In this document: piece after piece, positions 26,725 to 34,800 of the stretch
Layout: every line of letters starts with the position of its first letter
Position numbering within the stretch: the first letter of the stretch is position 1
NCBI GenBank assembly: GCA_016193465.1
Contig: JACPSE010000023.1
Location: forward strand, 1-64,000
DNA: 64,000 bases
Direction of reading: 5' to 3'
DNA from: Deltaproteobacteria bacterium
GTDB lineage: Bacteria; Desulfobacterota; Binatia; UBA9968
The notes under the pieces: generated by a model
Told to the model about the DNA's origin: nothing
Database searches by the model: none
Seen by the model: only the letters and a program-made list of their open reading frames with translations
Position numbers and translations under genes: made by a program

Positions 26725-27717
26725 GTGGCATACGACGACCGAAGCGTCAAGCCGATGAGCGCCAGCTTGATGCGGGCGCGGATTGCAACGCGGCTTCTGG
26801 CCGGGCTTTATGAGAGCGTGCCGACCCTCATGACAAGCTCCGTGCGCTTGATGGTGGAGTTGCCCGGGAGTTCTCCGGAAGCGGGGCCGCCCTATCCCTT
26901 CACCTTTGCGGTGAGCCCGGCGTGGTGCAGCGGGGTTGAGGGGGCGAGGCTCGTAGGATCAGGAAAGCTCGATATTGCCTGGATCAATCCCTCGGTGATC
27001 GCCACTATGGCCTATTTGGGAAAAGGCCCGTTCCGTCGTTCCTATCCACTGCGGGCGCTCGCGGTCTTTCCTTCCTGGGACCGTCTGGCAGTGGCCGCCT
27101 CCGGAAATCTCGGCGTGCGCTCGATGGAGGAGCTCAAGGAAAAGCGTCCGGCGCTCAAGGTCTCCGTTGCGGATAACGATTGCGTCAACTTTGCCATACG
27201 CGCGCTCCTCAAGGCCCACGGCCTTAAGCTCGAATCTTTTACCGAATGGGGTGGCTCTGTGGAGCCGGTGGTGCGGCCCAGCAACCCCCGGCGGCGCGAG
27301 GGGATCGTCTCGGGCGAGATCCACGTGGTCATTGACGAGGGAATAGATTCCTGGGGACAGACGGCTCTGGAGCATGGGATGCTCTTTTTGCGATTTTCAA
27401 AGAAGGCGCTGGTCAAGCTTGAGCGCTACGGCTTCCGGCGCGCCACGCTTACGGCCGGCAGACTTGAGAGCGAGCTGTTAGGAGGGATAGAGGTCGTGGA
27501 CTTCAGCGGCTGGCCGCTCATTACGCGTGCGGACCTGCCCGATGAGCTTGCCTATCACTTCGTCTCGGTCCTGGACCGTATCCACGAGGAGATCCCGTAC
27601 GATTTTGCCCAGGTGCCGCCCATGTCCTCCCTTTGCCGGGATACCGAGGCGGGACCTCTGGACATTCCCCTCCATCCCGGCGCAGAGCGCTTTTACCGCG
27701 AGCGCGGTTATTTGTGA
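26725..27717 (+). CDS. TAXI/NMT1-like substrate-binding protein without signal peptide
   Basis: A 330-residue protein resembling the solute-binding subunits of TAXI-type TRAP and related transporters. Family features include FTFAVSPAWCSGVEGARLVGSGKLDIAWINPSVIATM, LRALAVFPSWDRLAVAA and the second-lobe segments VSVADNDCVNFAIRALLKAHG. The start chosen is GTG at 26725, because GGAGGAGG lies 8 bp upstream; a TTG 51 bp earlier would add a hydrophobic but repeat-free leader without a ribosome site. With the GTG start no secretion signal is present, so the protein may be cytoplasmic, which is unusual for this fold. No transporter membrane subunit is nearby. Confidence 0.65.
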   Translation: MAYDDRSVKPMSASLMRARIATRLLAGLYESVPTLMTSSVRLMVELPGSSPEAGPPYPFTFAVSPAWCSGVEGARLVGSGKLDIAWINPSVIATMAYLGKGPFRRSYPLRALAVFPSWDRLAVAASGNLGVRSMEELKEKRPALKVSVADNDCVNFAIRALLKAHGLKLESFTEWGGSVEPVVRPSNPRRREGIVSGEIHVVIDEGIDSWGQTALEHGMLFLRFSKKALVKLERYGFRRATLTAGRLESELLGGIEVVDFSGWPLITRADLPDELAYHFVSVLDRIHEEIPYDFAQVPPMSSLCRDTEAGPLDIPLHPGAERFYRERGYL

Positions 27718-27804
27718 CGAGTGGCACTCTTAATTTCTACGGCGGTTGTGGTAAGATATGCCCCAGCGATTCACCGTCAAAGGCGGATCCGAAAGGTAGG
27801 AAGT

Positions 27805-28272
27805 ATGGAGTCTCCCGGCAGAGAAAAGATCGACATCCTGGCCAAAGAGCTAGAGCGCCTGTCTTATTGTCCTGATTGCCGGCACCAAAAATGTGCCCGA
27901 TGTGTAGGCGTGAGCGTAGATGTTGAAGGCCCTTGGGAGAAGATCGGCGTCAATGAACAGGATATCCTTGAGATACCCAGGAAGATTCTTGACAAGGTCG
28001 TTTACTGTTGCCGGTGTGAAAAGCGCAACCACTTTGTTGACTGGATGAGCAGTCAACATGGGACTTGTGAGGAGGCAGAAGAACGCTGGAGTCTGTCCCT
28101 TAAGGAATTCGCCCGGGAGGTCATCGCCCGGCTTGCCAGGCTCCGTGGTGGCAATGTCTCGGAAAAGGACTTTGAAGAGTGGATAAGCCGGTGGGTCATC
28201 AGCGAGAGAAACGCCATGCAAGCAAGCGAGATGATCAAACACCTGGCCGCGGTGAAGACCGCCGCTAAGTGA
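27805..28272 (+). CDS. Cysteine-rich hypothetical protein
   Basis: A 155-residue protein that I cannot assign to a family. Two Cys clusters, YCPDCRHQKCARC (residues about 22-34) and VYCCRCEKRNHF (about 65-76), look like zinc-binding knuckles. The C-terminal half is helical and charged (SLKEFAREVIARLARL, EWISRWVISERNAMQASEMIKHLA). The ATG at 27805 is preferred over a 28-codon longer frame because GTAGGA sits 7 bp upstream. It begins 87 bp after the binding-protein-like gene on the same strand. A redox, nucleic-acid or scaffolding role is possible but unsupported. Confidence 0.55.
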   Translation: MESPGREKIDILAKELERLSYCPDCRHQKCARCVGVSVDVEGPWEKIGVNEQDILEIPRKILDKVVYCCRCEKRNHFVDWMSSQHGTCEEAEERWSLSLKEFAREVIARLARLRGGNVSEKDFEEWISRWVISERNAMQASEMIKHLAAVKTAAK

Positions 28273-28275
28273 AAA

Positions 28276-28305
28276 TCGAGCACGAATCACGGGCACGAGA
28301 ACAAG
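28276..28305. repeat. ACGAGC-type short tandem repeat
   Basis: A short tract of ACGAATC / ACGGGC / ACGAGA units lies between two convergent genes. It is the third copy of the family at 11681 and 25143. Confidence 0.5.
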
Positions 28306-28329
28306 AACAGATGAGGGATCAAAGCAGGC

Positions 28330-28779
28330 TTAGCTGTCGAGATCGGGTTTGGGGAGGATAACGTAAGGGATTCCTTCGTCGTCGAGCTGCTCGCGCTCTT
28401 GGGGAGTGGAGGTCCCGTGGATGGATCGCTTTTCGCTCTCGCCGTGAAAGATCGCCCGCGCCTCCTCAGCGAAGCGCGGACCCACGTCCTCAAAGTTCTC
28501 GCGCACGTAGTGGCTCGCGCGGATGAGCAGCTCTTTAGCCTCAGCCTCGGTAAGGGAAATTGTCGGGGCCTTTTCGGCCTTGGCTGGCGCTTTCTTCTCT
28601 TCTTTGTCTCCTCGATTGGTCAGCACCGCGCAGGCGTGTGGCATTTTTTCCACCTTGGTGGTGCCGCAGGCGGGACAGGAGATCAGCTTCTTGGCAGACT
28701 GCTCCTGAAAGCCTTCGAAGCTCGGAAACCAGCCTTCAAAGCGGTGATTTTTCTTGCAGATGAGGTCGTAAACAACCAT
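28330..28779 (-). CDS. DUF1178 family protein
   Basis: A 149-residue DUF1178 protein. The N-terminus MVVYDLICKKNHRFEGWFPSFEGFQEQ and the zinc-knuckle-like ISCPACGTTKVEKMPHA are the hallmark. An Ala/Lys-rich linker (about 58-72) leads to the helical C-terminal domain ELLIRASHYVRENFEDVGPRFAEEARAIFHGE, followed by the conserved end DEGIPYVILPKPD. All family landmarks are present and the length is usual. The function of DUF1178 is not known. It stands alone between a convergent gene and the transposase unit. Confidence 0.88.
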   Translation of the reverse strand: MVVYDLICKKNHRFEGWFPSFEGFQEQSAKKLISCPACGTTKVEKMPHACAVLTNRGDKEEKKAPAKAEKAPTISLTEAEAKELLIRASHYVRENFEDVGPRFAEEARAIFHGESEKRSIHGTSTPQEREQLDDEGIPYVILPKPDLDS

Positions 28780-28864
28780 TGTTAGCTGCCTCTTTCCTAT
28801 AGATAAGTTCCTTTGACCGGTTTGTCAACTCCCTGTCTTCGCTGCGCTCAGCCAGAAGGTTTAG

Positions 28865-29864
28865 GGTCTATTGATTCTTAAAATTGGCCTCAAGCTCCCT
28901 GAGAGCCCTCGCCATTGTTCTCGTGGGGCTCTCTCTCACGCGTCGGATCGCATTACCGACCGCACTATAATGCAGCCCTACCCGTTCTCCGATCTCTCTT
29001 AAACTCATTAAACAGTACCGGCGTAACAGATAACTCGCCAAATACCTGGGCTCCGTGTATCTCTGCCCTCTCCCGCTGATCTCTCCTCCCTCAATCCCAA
29101 AGTGTTTCCCGACTTCCCTCAACACATCCTCGGGCCTCGCCCCCACGATCTCCCTTATCCCGCTTAGTTCCTTTCTATCTCTCATACCCTTAAGGTACCT
29201 CTCCACCATCTCGTCCACAAATCCCTCCGAGCCAATCACTGCCTGCCCCCGCACTTCTTCCCATGGCGTCTTCACACCCTCTTTGATCCCCTCAAGGACA
29301 AATCCTCTGTAGCCCTTCTTGCCCTTGCTCCCAAAATAACTCAGCACCTCTTTAACCGTGAGCCATGGCGGAATGGCCGCTTTGCCCCCATAGGCCCTCA
29401 GACTGCTCCAACGATAAGCAAAAGGATTCTCAGATCTCCTTAAACGCCATGGATTCAAATGGATATAGCGGCTAAGCTCCAATAAATAAGATTCCCTGTC
29501 TACTAGGATAGCCTTATACCTGCCCTGAAAGAGATGTCCCACACGTCCGTGGCGACGATTAAATGACTGCGTGTAGACCCCGTTGAGGTAGCGCAACGCC
29601 CGATTAAGCTCTCCCCTAGGGGTCTCTACCAAGAGGTGATAATGATTCCCCATCAGCACGTAGGCATGAACTCGAAGATGAAACTGCTCCGCCGCTCGCC
29701 CAAGCAAGTCTAGAAACTTTCCGCGGTCTTGGTTGTCTCTAAAGATGGGTTTTTGCTCGTTGCCCCTGGAGGTGACGTGGTAGTAGGCTCCGGGATATTC
29801 AATCCGTAACGGGCGCGCCATGAAACAGTTGCCTATCAGAAACTAAAATAAGAATCAATAGACC
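28865..29864. mobile_element. 1-kb unit: RAYT-type transposase between 16-bp perfect inverted repeats
   Basis: GGTCTATTGATTCTTA at 28865-28880 and its exact complement TAAGAATCAATAGACC at 29849-29864 bracket a single Y1 transposase gene. The left repeat contains the stop codon of the gene. Outside the right repeat lies CTGACCCC followed by tandem GACCCCCTAGACC units. The similar phrase AGACCTGACCCC also ends the transposase fragment at 48140-48151. Y1 elements usually lack terminal inverted repeats, but RAYT genes are often flanked by inverted REP sequences, which these could represent. Confidence 0.7.
28868..29821 (-). CDS. REP-associated tyrosine (Y1) transposase
   Basis: A 317-residue single-strand transposase. 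The N-terminal Y1 domain shows MARPLRIEYPGAYYHVTSRG, the HUH-type metal motif in MGNHYHLLVETP (about 57-68) and the region LFQGRYKAILVDRESYLLELSRYIHLNP (about 96-124) that carries conserved tyrosines. The C-terminal half ends in a DnaA/Trp-repressor-like helix-turn-helix (SLREIGERVGLHYSAVGNAIRRV), typical of the longer RAYT group. All motifs look intact and no frameshift is present, so it may be active. It sits inside perfect 16-bp inverted repeats. A truncated relative is at 47748. Confidence 0.88.
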   Translation of the reverse strand: MARPLRIEYPGAYYHVTSRGNEQKPIFRDNQDRGKFLDLLGRAAEQFHLRVHAYVLMGNHYHLLVETPRGELNRALRYLNGVYTQSFNRRHGRVGHLFQGRYKAILVDRESYLLELSRYIHLNPWRLRRSENPFAYRWSSLRAYGGKAAIPPWLTVKEVLSYFGSKGKKGYRGFVLEGIKEGVKTPWEEVRGQAVIGSEGFVDEMVERYLKGMRDRKELSGIREIVGARPEDVLREVGKHFGIEGGEISGRGQRYTEPRYLASYLLRRYCLMSLREIGERVGLHYSAVGNAIRRVRESPTRTMARALRELEANFKNQ

Positions 29865-29937
29865 TGACCCCCTAGACCAGACCCTTGTGACCCCCTAGAC
29901 CCTTGACCCCCTAGACCCCTTTACCCCAACGTAGGGG
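29865..29937. repeat. Tandem GACCCCCTAGACC repeat next to the transposase unit
   Basis: About three imperfect copies of TGACCCCCTAGACC(CTT) follow directly outside the right inverted repeat. They are followed by ACCCCAACGTAGGGGTAACC, a small hairpin. The 260-bp gap between the transposase and the next gene holds nothing else. Confidence 0.55.
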
Positions 29938-30083
29938 TAACCTCCATGTTCCCTTCTGCCCTACCTATCGGCTGACCGTTTAGACGAAAGGGAGTTAAAA
30001 AAATTTGGTATATTCAGGCTAACAAGACTGGCTAGTCCGGTTCCCCTGTAAGTTTGCAAGGATAATGCTACAATCCGTGCTGC

Positions 30084-31250
30084 GTGGCGGACAAGCTTAC
30101 CATCAAAATCATCCGTAAGATCAGCGAGGTAGAGCGGGCTGACTGGGACCGGCTCCTGGGCAAAGGCTCTCCCTTCATGATGTGGGACTGGCTCGATGCC
30201 TTCGAGCAGACCGGCTGCGTGAAGGAGGAGAGCGGCTGGCTGCCGCACCACGTCATTGTCGAAAAGGGAGGAAAAGTCATCGGCGGCTGCCCCATGTATC
30301 TCAAGCTCCACAGCATGGGGGAATTCGTCTTTGACTTTGAATGGGCCGACTATGCGCACCGTCAGGGCATCCGCTACTATCCCAAAATGCTCGTCGGGGT
30401 GCCTTTCACGCTGGTTACAGGGCCGCGCTTTGTTACCGATTCCCGCGAGGATCGGCAAAGGCTGATCCAATTTATGGGACAGGCGCTCATCCGGGCCGCG
30501 CGCGAGAATAAGATCTCTTCGGTCCACGTTAATTTTTGCCTAAAGGATGAAGGGGAGGCGCTTGAGCAAATCGGCTTCATGCCGAGAATCGGCCTTCAGT
30601 ATCACTGGCACAATCGCGGTTACGACTCTTTCGACGACTATCTTGCCGCTTTTCGCAGCGACCGGCGCACCAAGATCAAGCGCGAGCGGAGGGAGATTTT
30701 AGAGCGCGGCATCACCATTCGGGCCGTCCAGGGCGAGGAGCTGACGGCGGCGCACTTGGGCACCATGTTCGAGCTTTACAAGGGACACGTCGACGAGCTT
30801 TATTACGGCAGGCAGTATCTCACACGGGAATTCTTCGACGAGCTATTCCGCCGCTTCGCTCCCTACGTCTGCCTCATGCTTGCAGAGCGAGACTCGAAAA
30901 TCATCGCCGGCACGTTTAATATTCAGGACCATGCAGTCCTCTACGGCCGCTACTGGGGAGCCTTCGAGGAAGAGCGTTATCTCCACTTCAACGTCTGCTA
31001 CTATTCGGCCATCGAGCACTGCATCCGGCACGGGCTTGAGCGCTTCGAGGCCGGCGCCGGGGGAAGCTTCAAGCAACTGCGCGGCCTGGAACCCCAGCCG
31101 ACTAGAAGCTTTCATTACATCGTCCATGAAGCATTCCGGCGCCTCGTGGAGCGGCACCTCAGACAAGAAACGGAAGTGATTCAGCGCAAGCGCGCAGCGC
31201 TGCTCGAGAAGAGCCAGCTAAAAGACAGAGAAGAAGGCAATAGGCAGTAG
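30084..31250 (+). CDS. FemAB-like peptidoglycan-biosynthesis-type acyltransferase (DUF482)
   Basis: A 388-residue protein of the FemAB-like/DUF482 group, a double GNAT-type fold. Landmarks: WDRLLGKGSPFMMWDWLDAFEQTGC at the N-terminus, YRLK-type MYLKLHSMGEFVFDFEWADYAHRQG, FRSDRRTKIKRERREIL in the centre and the conserved C-terminal YYSAIEHCIRHGLERFEAGAGGSFKQLRGLEP. Homologues are often annotated as peptidogalycan biosynthesis proteins, but the acyl donor and acceptor are unknown. Start is GTG. The last residues EGNRQ and the stop are encoded by the first two heptads of a repeat tract. It is monocistronic. Confidence 0.85.
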   Translation: MADKLTIKIIRKISEVERADWDRLLGKGSPFMMWDWLDAFEQTGCVKEESGWLPHHVIVEKGGKVIGGCPMYLKLHSMGEFVFDFEWADYAHRQGIRYYPKMLVGVPFTLVTGPRFVTDSREDRQRLIQFMGQALIRAARENKISSVHVNFCLKDEGEALEQIGFMPRIGLQYHWHNRGYDSFDDYLAAFRSDRRTKIKRERREILERGITIRAVQGEELTAAHLGTMFELYKGHVDELYYGRQYLTREFFDELFRRFAPYVCLMLAERDSKIIAGTFNIQDHAVLYGRYWGAFEEERYLHFNVCYYSAIEHCIRHGLERFEAGAGGSFKQLRGLEPQPTRSFHYIVHEAFRRLVERHLRQETEVIQRKRAALLEKSQLKDREEGNRQ

Positions 31251-31432
31251 GCAACAGGCAATAGGCAAAAGGCGGAAGGATGAAGGGTGAAAGCGGAAAG
31301 CGGAAGGCGAAAGGCGAAAGGGAGAGCCCCGAGGGGAGCGCGAGTGAGGCTGCGGACAAGCCCTTCGGGATCTCAAATGGCAAATTTCAAATCTCAAATC
31401 TGAGATATGAGATCTGCAATCTGAGATTCCGA
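31235..31432. repeat. Composite heptad tract: AGGCANN, AGGNNGA and ATCTCAA-type families
   Basis: From 31235 to 31325 thirteen consecutive 7-bp units run without a break; the first five are AGGCANN type and the rest AGGNNGA type in the same register. After 44 bp a second run of nine heptads of ATCTCAA / ATCTGAG type fills 31370-31432 and is itself partly palindromic. The tract contributes the 3' end of the upstream gene and occupies most of the 306-bp gap before purM. The remaining sequence (31433-31556) shows no gene. Confidence 0.8.
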
Positions 31433-31556
31433 GCGAAGCGAGGACGGCCATCGGCCGCAGCCGAATGCGCGCTCCCAAGGGCATGGCATACGATCATTCC
31501 TTGACAGGGACTGTGCTTTCCTTTAACGTTCCATCTATCCTTATATTAATATTAAA

Positions 31557-32597
31557 GTGGCGGGCAGAAAAACAATAACCTACAAAAAAGCCGGGGTGGA
31601 TATTTCCGCCGCGGACCACCTGGTGCGGCGCATCCGTCCCATCGCTCTTAAGACAGCGCGCCCCGGCCTTTTGGCCGGTGTCGGCGGCTTCAGCGCCTTG
31701 TTCGACCTCAAGAGTCGAAATTACCGCCACCCGGTTCTGGTCTCCTCCACCGATGGGGTTGGCACCAAACTCAAGATCGCCTTCATGATGGACGTCCATA
31801 ATACGGTGGGCATTGATCTCGTGGCTATGGGAGTCAACGATATCCTGACCCAGGGGGCCGAGCCGCTTTTTTTCCTCGACTATTTTGCCACCGGCAAGCT
31901 CAGGCCAGAGACCGCCCTGAAGGTGATCCGCGGCATCGCTGCCGGGTGCCGCATCGCAGGCTGCGCGCTAATCGGCGGCGAGACGGCGGAGATGCCCTCT
32001 TTTTACAGCGACGGCGAGTATGACTTGGCCGGATTTGCCGTGGGCGCGGTGGAAAGAGAAAAGATTCCCGATCCCGCTAAGATTGTCTCAGGCGATATTC
32101 TCCTTGGACTCCCCTCGAGCGGGCTCCACAGCAACGGCTACTCACTGGCGCGCAAGGTTCTATTAGAGATGAAGGGTCTCAAACTCGGAGACCGGATTTC
32201 GGAACTGGGGCGCACCCTTGGAGAGGAATTGCTGGAGCCTACCCGCATCTACGCTAAAGTGATTCGAACCCTGCTCCAGCGCCATCCCATCAAGGGGATA
32301 GCGCACATCACGGGAGGGGGGATTCCGGGAAATCTTCCGAGAATCTTTCCCCAAGGGCGGCGGGCATGGATACGGCGCCGGAGTTGGCCGCGCCCTGCCA
32401 TTTTCGATTTGACTCAAAGATTCGGGGGTGTTTCGCAGGCCGAGATGGATCGCGCCTTCAATAACGGTCTCGGCATTATCCTGGTTGTGGGGAAAAGGGA
32501 GGTGGAAGAAATCGGGCGCACGCTCCAGAAGACGGGCGAAAAATACTATTTGATCGGGGAGGTCAGGAAAGGAGAGAGGGGAGTCACTTTTATTTAA
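31557..32597 (+). CDS. purM: Phosphoribosylformylglycinamidine cyclo-ligase
   Basis: A 346-residue AIR synthetase that closes the imidazole ring in purine synthesis. The N-terminal YKKAGVDISAADHLVRRI is the family start. VSSTDGVGTKLKIA, GIDLVAMGVNDILTQGAEPLFFLDYFA and LIGGETAEMPSFY carry ATP and substrate contacts, and GIAHITGGGIPGNLPRIFP ends the second domain. The start is GTG; a strong ribosome site is not obvious. purN follows after 96 bp that contain an inverted heptad repeat. Family assignment is certain. Confidence 0.95.
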   Translation: MAGRKTITYKKAGVDISAADHLVRRIRPIALKTARPGLLAGVGGFSALFDLKSRNYRHPVLVSSTDGVGTKLKIAFMMDVHNTVGIDLVAMGVNDILTQGAEPLFFLDYFATGKLRPETALKVIRGIAAGCRIAGCALIGGETAEMPSFYSDGEYDLAGFAVGAVEREKIPDPAKIVSGDILLGLPSSGLHSNGYSLARKVLLEMKGLKLGDRISELGRTLGEELLEPTRIYAKVIRTLLQRHPIKGIAHITGGGIPGNLPRIFPQGRRAWIRRRSWPRPAIFDLTQRFGGVSQAEMDRAFNNGLGIILVVGKREVEEIGRTLQKTGEKYYLIGEVRKGERGVTFI

Positions 32598-32599
32598 GG

Positions 32600-32682
32600 C
32601 AGCTATCAGCGCTCAGCTTTCAGCTTAAGAAAAAGCACTATGAGTTTTAAGCTGATTGCTGACGGCTGAATGCTGATCGCTC
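32600..32682. repeat. Inverted heptad repeat, CAGCNNT/NNGCTGA family
   Basis: The left arm (32600-32628) is four 7-bp units of CAGCTAT / CAGCGCT type. The right arm (32648-32682) is the complementary AAGCTGA / CGGCTGA type. The spacer is 19 bp. It lies between purM and purN and ends 11 bp before the purN ATG. Relatives are at 37760 and 42493. Confidence 0.8.
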
Positions 32683-32693
32683 TCCAAAAAATT

Positions 32694-33356
32694 ATGGCGC
32701 GACAGCTTCCTTTAGGCGTGCTCATCTCCGGCAGTGGCACCAATCTCCAGGCGATCATTAACGCCGTCGAAGCAAAGCAGCTCGATGCCGTCATCCGAGT
32801 AGTGATCAGTAATCGCGAAGATGCTTACGGACTGGTCCGGGCAAAAAAACATACCATCCCGACCGAGGTCCTGGATCACCGCAAGTTCCCCAGCCGAGAG
32901 GCGTATGATCAGGCCCTGATCGAGATTCTTGAGAAGCACCAGGTAGAGCTGGTTATCCTGGCGGGCTTCATGCGTCTGCTCTCTCCTGTTTTGGTGAAGG
33001 CATTTTCCAACCGCATCATGAACGTCCATCCGGCCTTGCTGCCAGCCTTTCCGGGGCTGCACGTGCAGAAGAAAGCGGTGGAGCACGGGGTCCGCTTTTC
33101 CGGCTGCACCGTCCATTTCGTGAACGAGGAATGCGACGAGGGGCCGATTATTATCCAGGCGGTCGTGCCGGTTTTCCCCGATGATACCGAGGAGTCCCTC
33201 TCCGCGAGGATACTGAAGGAGGAACACCGGATCTATCCGAGGGCCATCCAGCTTTACAGCGAAGGAAGGCTCCGAGTGGTAGGGCGGAGGGTCCTGGTCG
33301 ATGGACTGGAAGAAGATGAGAATCAGCTCCTCGTCAACCCGCCGTTGAAAGGATGA
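32694..33356 (+). CDS. purN: Phosphoribosylglycinamide formyltransferase
   Basis: A 220-residue formyltetrahydrofolate-dependent GAR transformylase, third step of purine synthesis. It begins LPLGVLISGSGTNLQAIINAV, the phosphate-binding start. Catalytic residues are in LILAGFMRLLSP, MNVHPALLPAFPG (Asn/His) and HFVNEECDEGPII (Asp). The ATG at 32694 is preferred to an in-frame ATG 24 bp upstream, which lies inside the heptad repeat. No Shine-Dalgarno is seen. Its stop overlaps the next gene by 4 bp (ATGA). Confidence 0.95.
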   Translation: MARQLPLGVLISGSGTNLQAIINAVEAKQLDAVIRVVISNREDAYGLVRAKKHTIPTEVLDHRKFPSREAYDQALIEILEKHQVELVILAGFMRLLSPVLVKAFSNRIMNVHPALLPAFPGLHVQKKAVEHGVRFSGCTVHFVNEECDEGPIIIQAVVPVFPDDTEESLSARILKEEHRIYPRAIQLYSEGRLRVVGRRVLVDGLEEDENQLLVNPPLKG

Positions 33357-33823
33357 AGAAGGGTGGCTACATCGTATCTGCCTGTCTTGTGGGCCGGCGC
33401 TGCCGTTACGACGGAGAGGACAAAAGCCACTCTGGAGTTGTCCGTTTCCTTCGGAGAAGAAAGTATCTCGCGCTTTGTCCCGAGATGCTAGCCGGTTGGA
33501 AGAGCCCGCGTCCCGCGGTCGAGTTGCGCGGCGGTGGCGCCGCTCAAGTGAGTGAGGGGGTGGCGAGGATAAAGGACGCGCGGGGAAGGGATCGGACGGA
33601 GACCCTTATCAGGGGAGTCCACAGGGCGCTGCGACGGGCCGTCGCGTTTGAGGCGCGTGAAGCCATACTCAAGGAGAAAAGCCCTTCTTGCGGTGTCGAG
33701 CGTGTCTATCGTGATGGAAGGCTCGGCCGCGGGGAGGGGCTCTTCACGTATTGGCTGCGCAAAAACGGCATCAGCGTGCGCTCAGAGGAGGAACTTTCCG
33801 CGAAGAGAGCCGCAAAACCATGA
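33353..33823 (+). CDS. DUF523 family protein
   Basis: A 156-residue DUF523 protein. The N-terminal IVSACLVGRRCRYDGEDK and the later EAILKEKSPSCGVERVYRDG are the two conserved Cys-containing signatures of this family. LALCPEMLAGWKSPRPAVEL corresponds to the conserved CPE segment. Function is not established, but the invariant cysteines suggest metal or Fe-S binding. It overlaps purN by 4 bp at its start and the following membrane protein gene by 4 bp at its end, so all three are translationally coupled. Confidence 0.87.
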   Translation: MKKGGYIVSACLVGRRCRYDGEDKSHSGVVRFLRRRKYLALCPEMLAGWKSPRPAVELRGGGAAQVSEGVARIKDARGRDRTETLIRGVHRALRRAVAFEAREAILKEKSPSCGVERVYRDGRLGRGEGLFTYWLRKNGISVRSEEELSAKRAAKP

Positions 33824-34800
33824 GCCGTTCCACCCTCACGTTTCTCTTGAAGACCCTGGTGAGCCTGGGCATTCTGGCCTTTCTCTTCTCCCGGATCAAC
33901 ACTGCTCAGCTTGTTGGGGCGCTAACCTCTGCACGCCTCTCCTACCTCGCGGTCGCGCTGGCCGGCTATTTTCTCGGACAGCTTCTCTGCTCCGTCAGGT
34001 GGGGTTTGCTGGCGCGGCCGTTGGGTTTTGAGAACGGCGCCAAGGACTTTGCCATCTTCTATTTTATCGGCATGTTTTTTAACCTCTTTGCCCCGAGCAC
34101 GATCGGCGGAGATGTCGGGCGGGTCTTCTACCTGGCCCGCGGCGGACGAAGAAAGGAAGGGCAGCAATGGACAGGGGCCACGCTCTCGGCCCTGATCTCC
34201 GTGCTGGCGGATCGGATTATAGGATTGGTTGTGCTGGTCTGGATCGGGGCCGCGGCGCTGGCGCTCTTTTCAAACTATGACCTTCCCTTGGCCGTGCGCA
34301 CGATCACGTTCGCCCTGGCGGCCTGCTCGATTCTCGGCTGGCTGTTGCTGGCGCCCCTTCACCGGCTGGCCGAGCGGTGGGGCGTCCCCAGGGCGAAGAA
34401 TCTCCTGCAGGGATTGGCGACCTACACGGGAAACCACTGGACCATCGTGGTCACCGTTGTCATCTCCCTGATCGCCCACGTCATCCAGTCGTGGATGCAT
34501 ATCCTTCTGGGCCGCTCCCTTGGGGTGGAGATTCCGTGGTCCTACGTCTTTATTCTCTACCCGCTCGTTGGGATCTTTAGCTCCCTGCCGGTGAGCCTGA
34601 ACGGGATCGGGCTGCGGGAAGGGGGCTATCTCTTTTTGCTCGGCCAGATTGACGTGAGCCCGGAGAAGGCCATCGCCTTCTCTTTTCTCTGGCTGATTAT
34701 CGTTGCCCTCGACAGCCTGATCGGCGGGGTTGTATTTGTTCTGAAAAAGAGCCCCAAGCCCTCAACCCTGGTTCCAGTGATAAACGATCAAACCAAGTAG
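33820..34800 (+). CDS. Lysylphosphatidylglycerol synthase TM-region protein (UPF0104)
   Basis: A 326-residue integral membrane protein with about eight hydrophobic segments, belonging to the flippase-like UPF0104/YbhN family. Typical sequence is FYFIGMFFNLFAPSTIGGDVGRVFYLAR, with VLADRIIGLVVLVWI and the C-terminal LPVSLNGIGLREGGYLFLL. Related domains of MprF translocate aminoacylated lipids, but free-standing members have varied or unknown substrates. The start ATG overlaps the DUF523 stop (ATGA). It ends 13 bp inside the convergent mgtE gene. Confidence 0.85.
   Translation: MSRSTLTFLLKTLVSLGILAFLFSRINTAQLVGALTSARLSYLAVALAGYFLGQLLCSVRWGLLARPLGFENGAKDFAIFYFIGMFFNLFAPSTIGGDVGRVFYLARGGRRKEGQQWTGATLSALISVLADRIIGLVVLVWIGAAALALFSNYDLPLAVRTITFALAACSILGWLLLAPLHRLAERWGVPRAKNLLQGLATYTGNHWTIVVTVVISLIAHVIQSWMHILLGRSLGVEIPWSYVFILYPLVGIFSSLPVSLNGIGLREGGYLFLLGQIDVSPEKAIAFSFLWLIIVALDSLIGGVVFVLKKSPKPSTLVPVINDQTK

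Noticed and set aside
31235-31432. CRISPR array
   Set aside because: The repeat unit is 7 bp and contiguous; there are no spacers of 25-40 bp and no cas gene.
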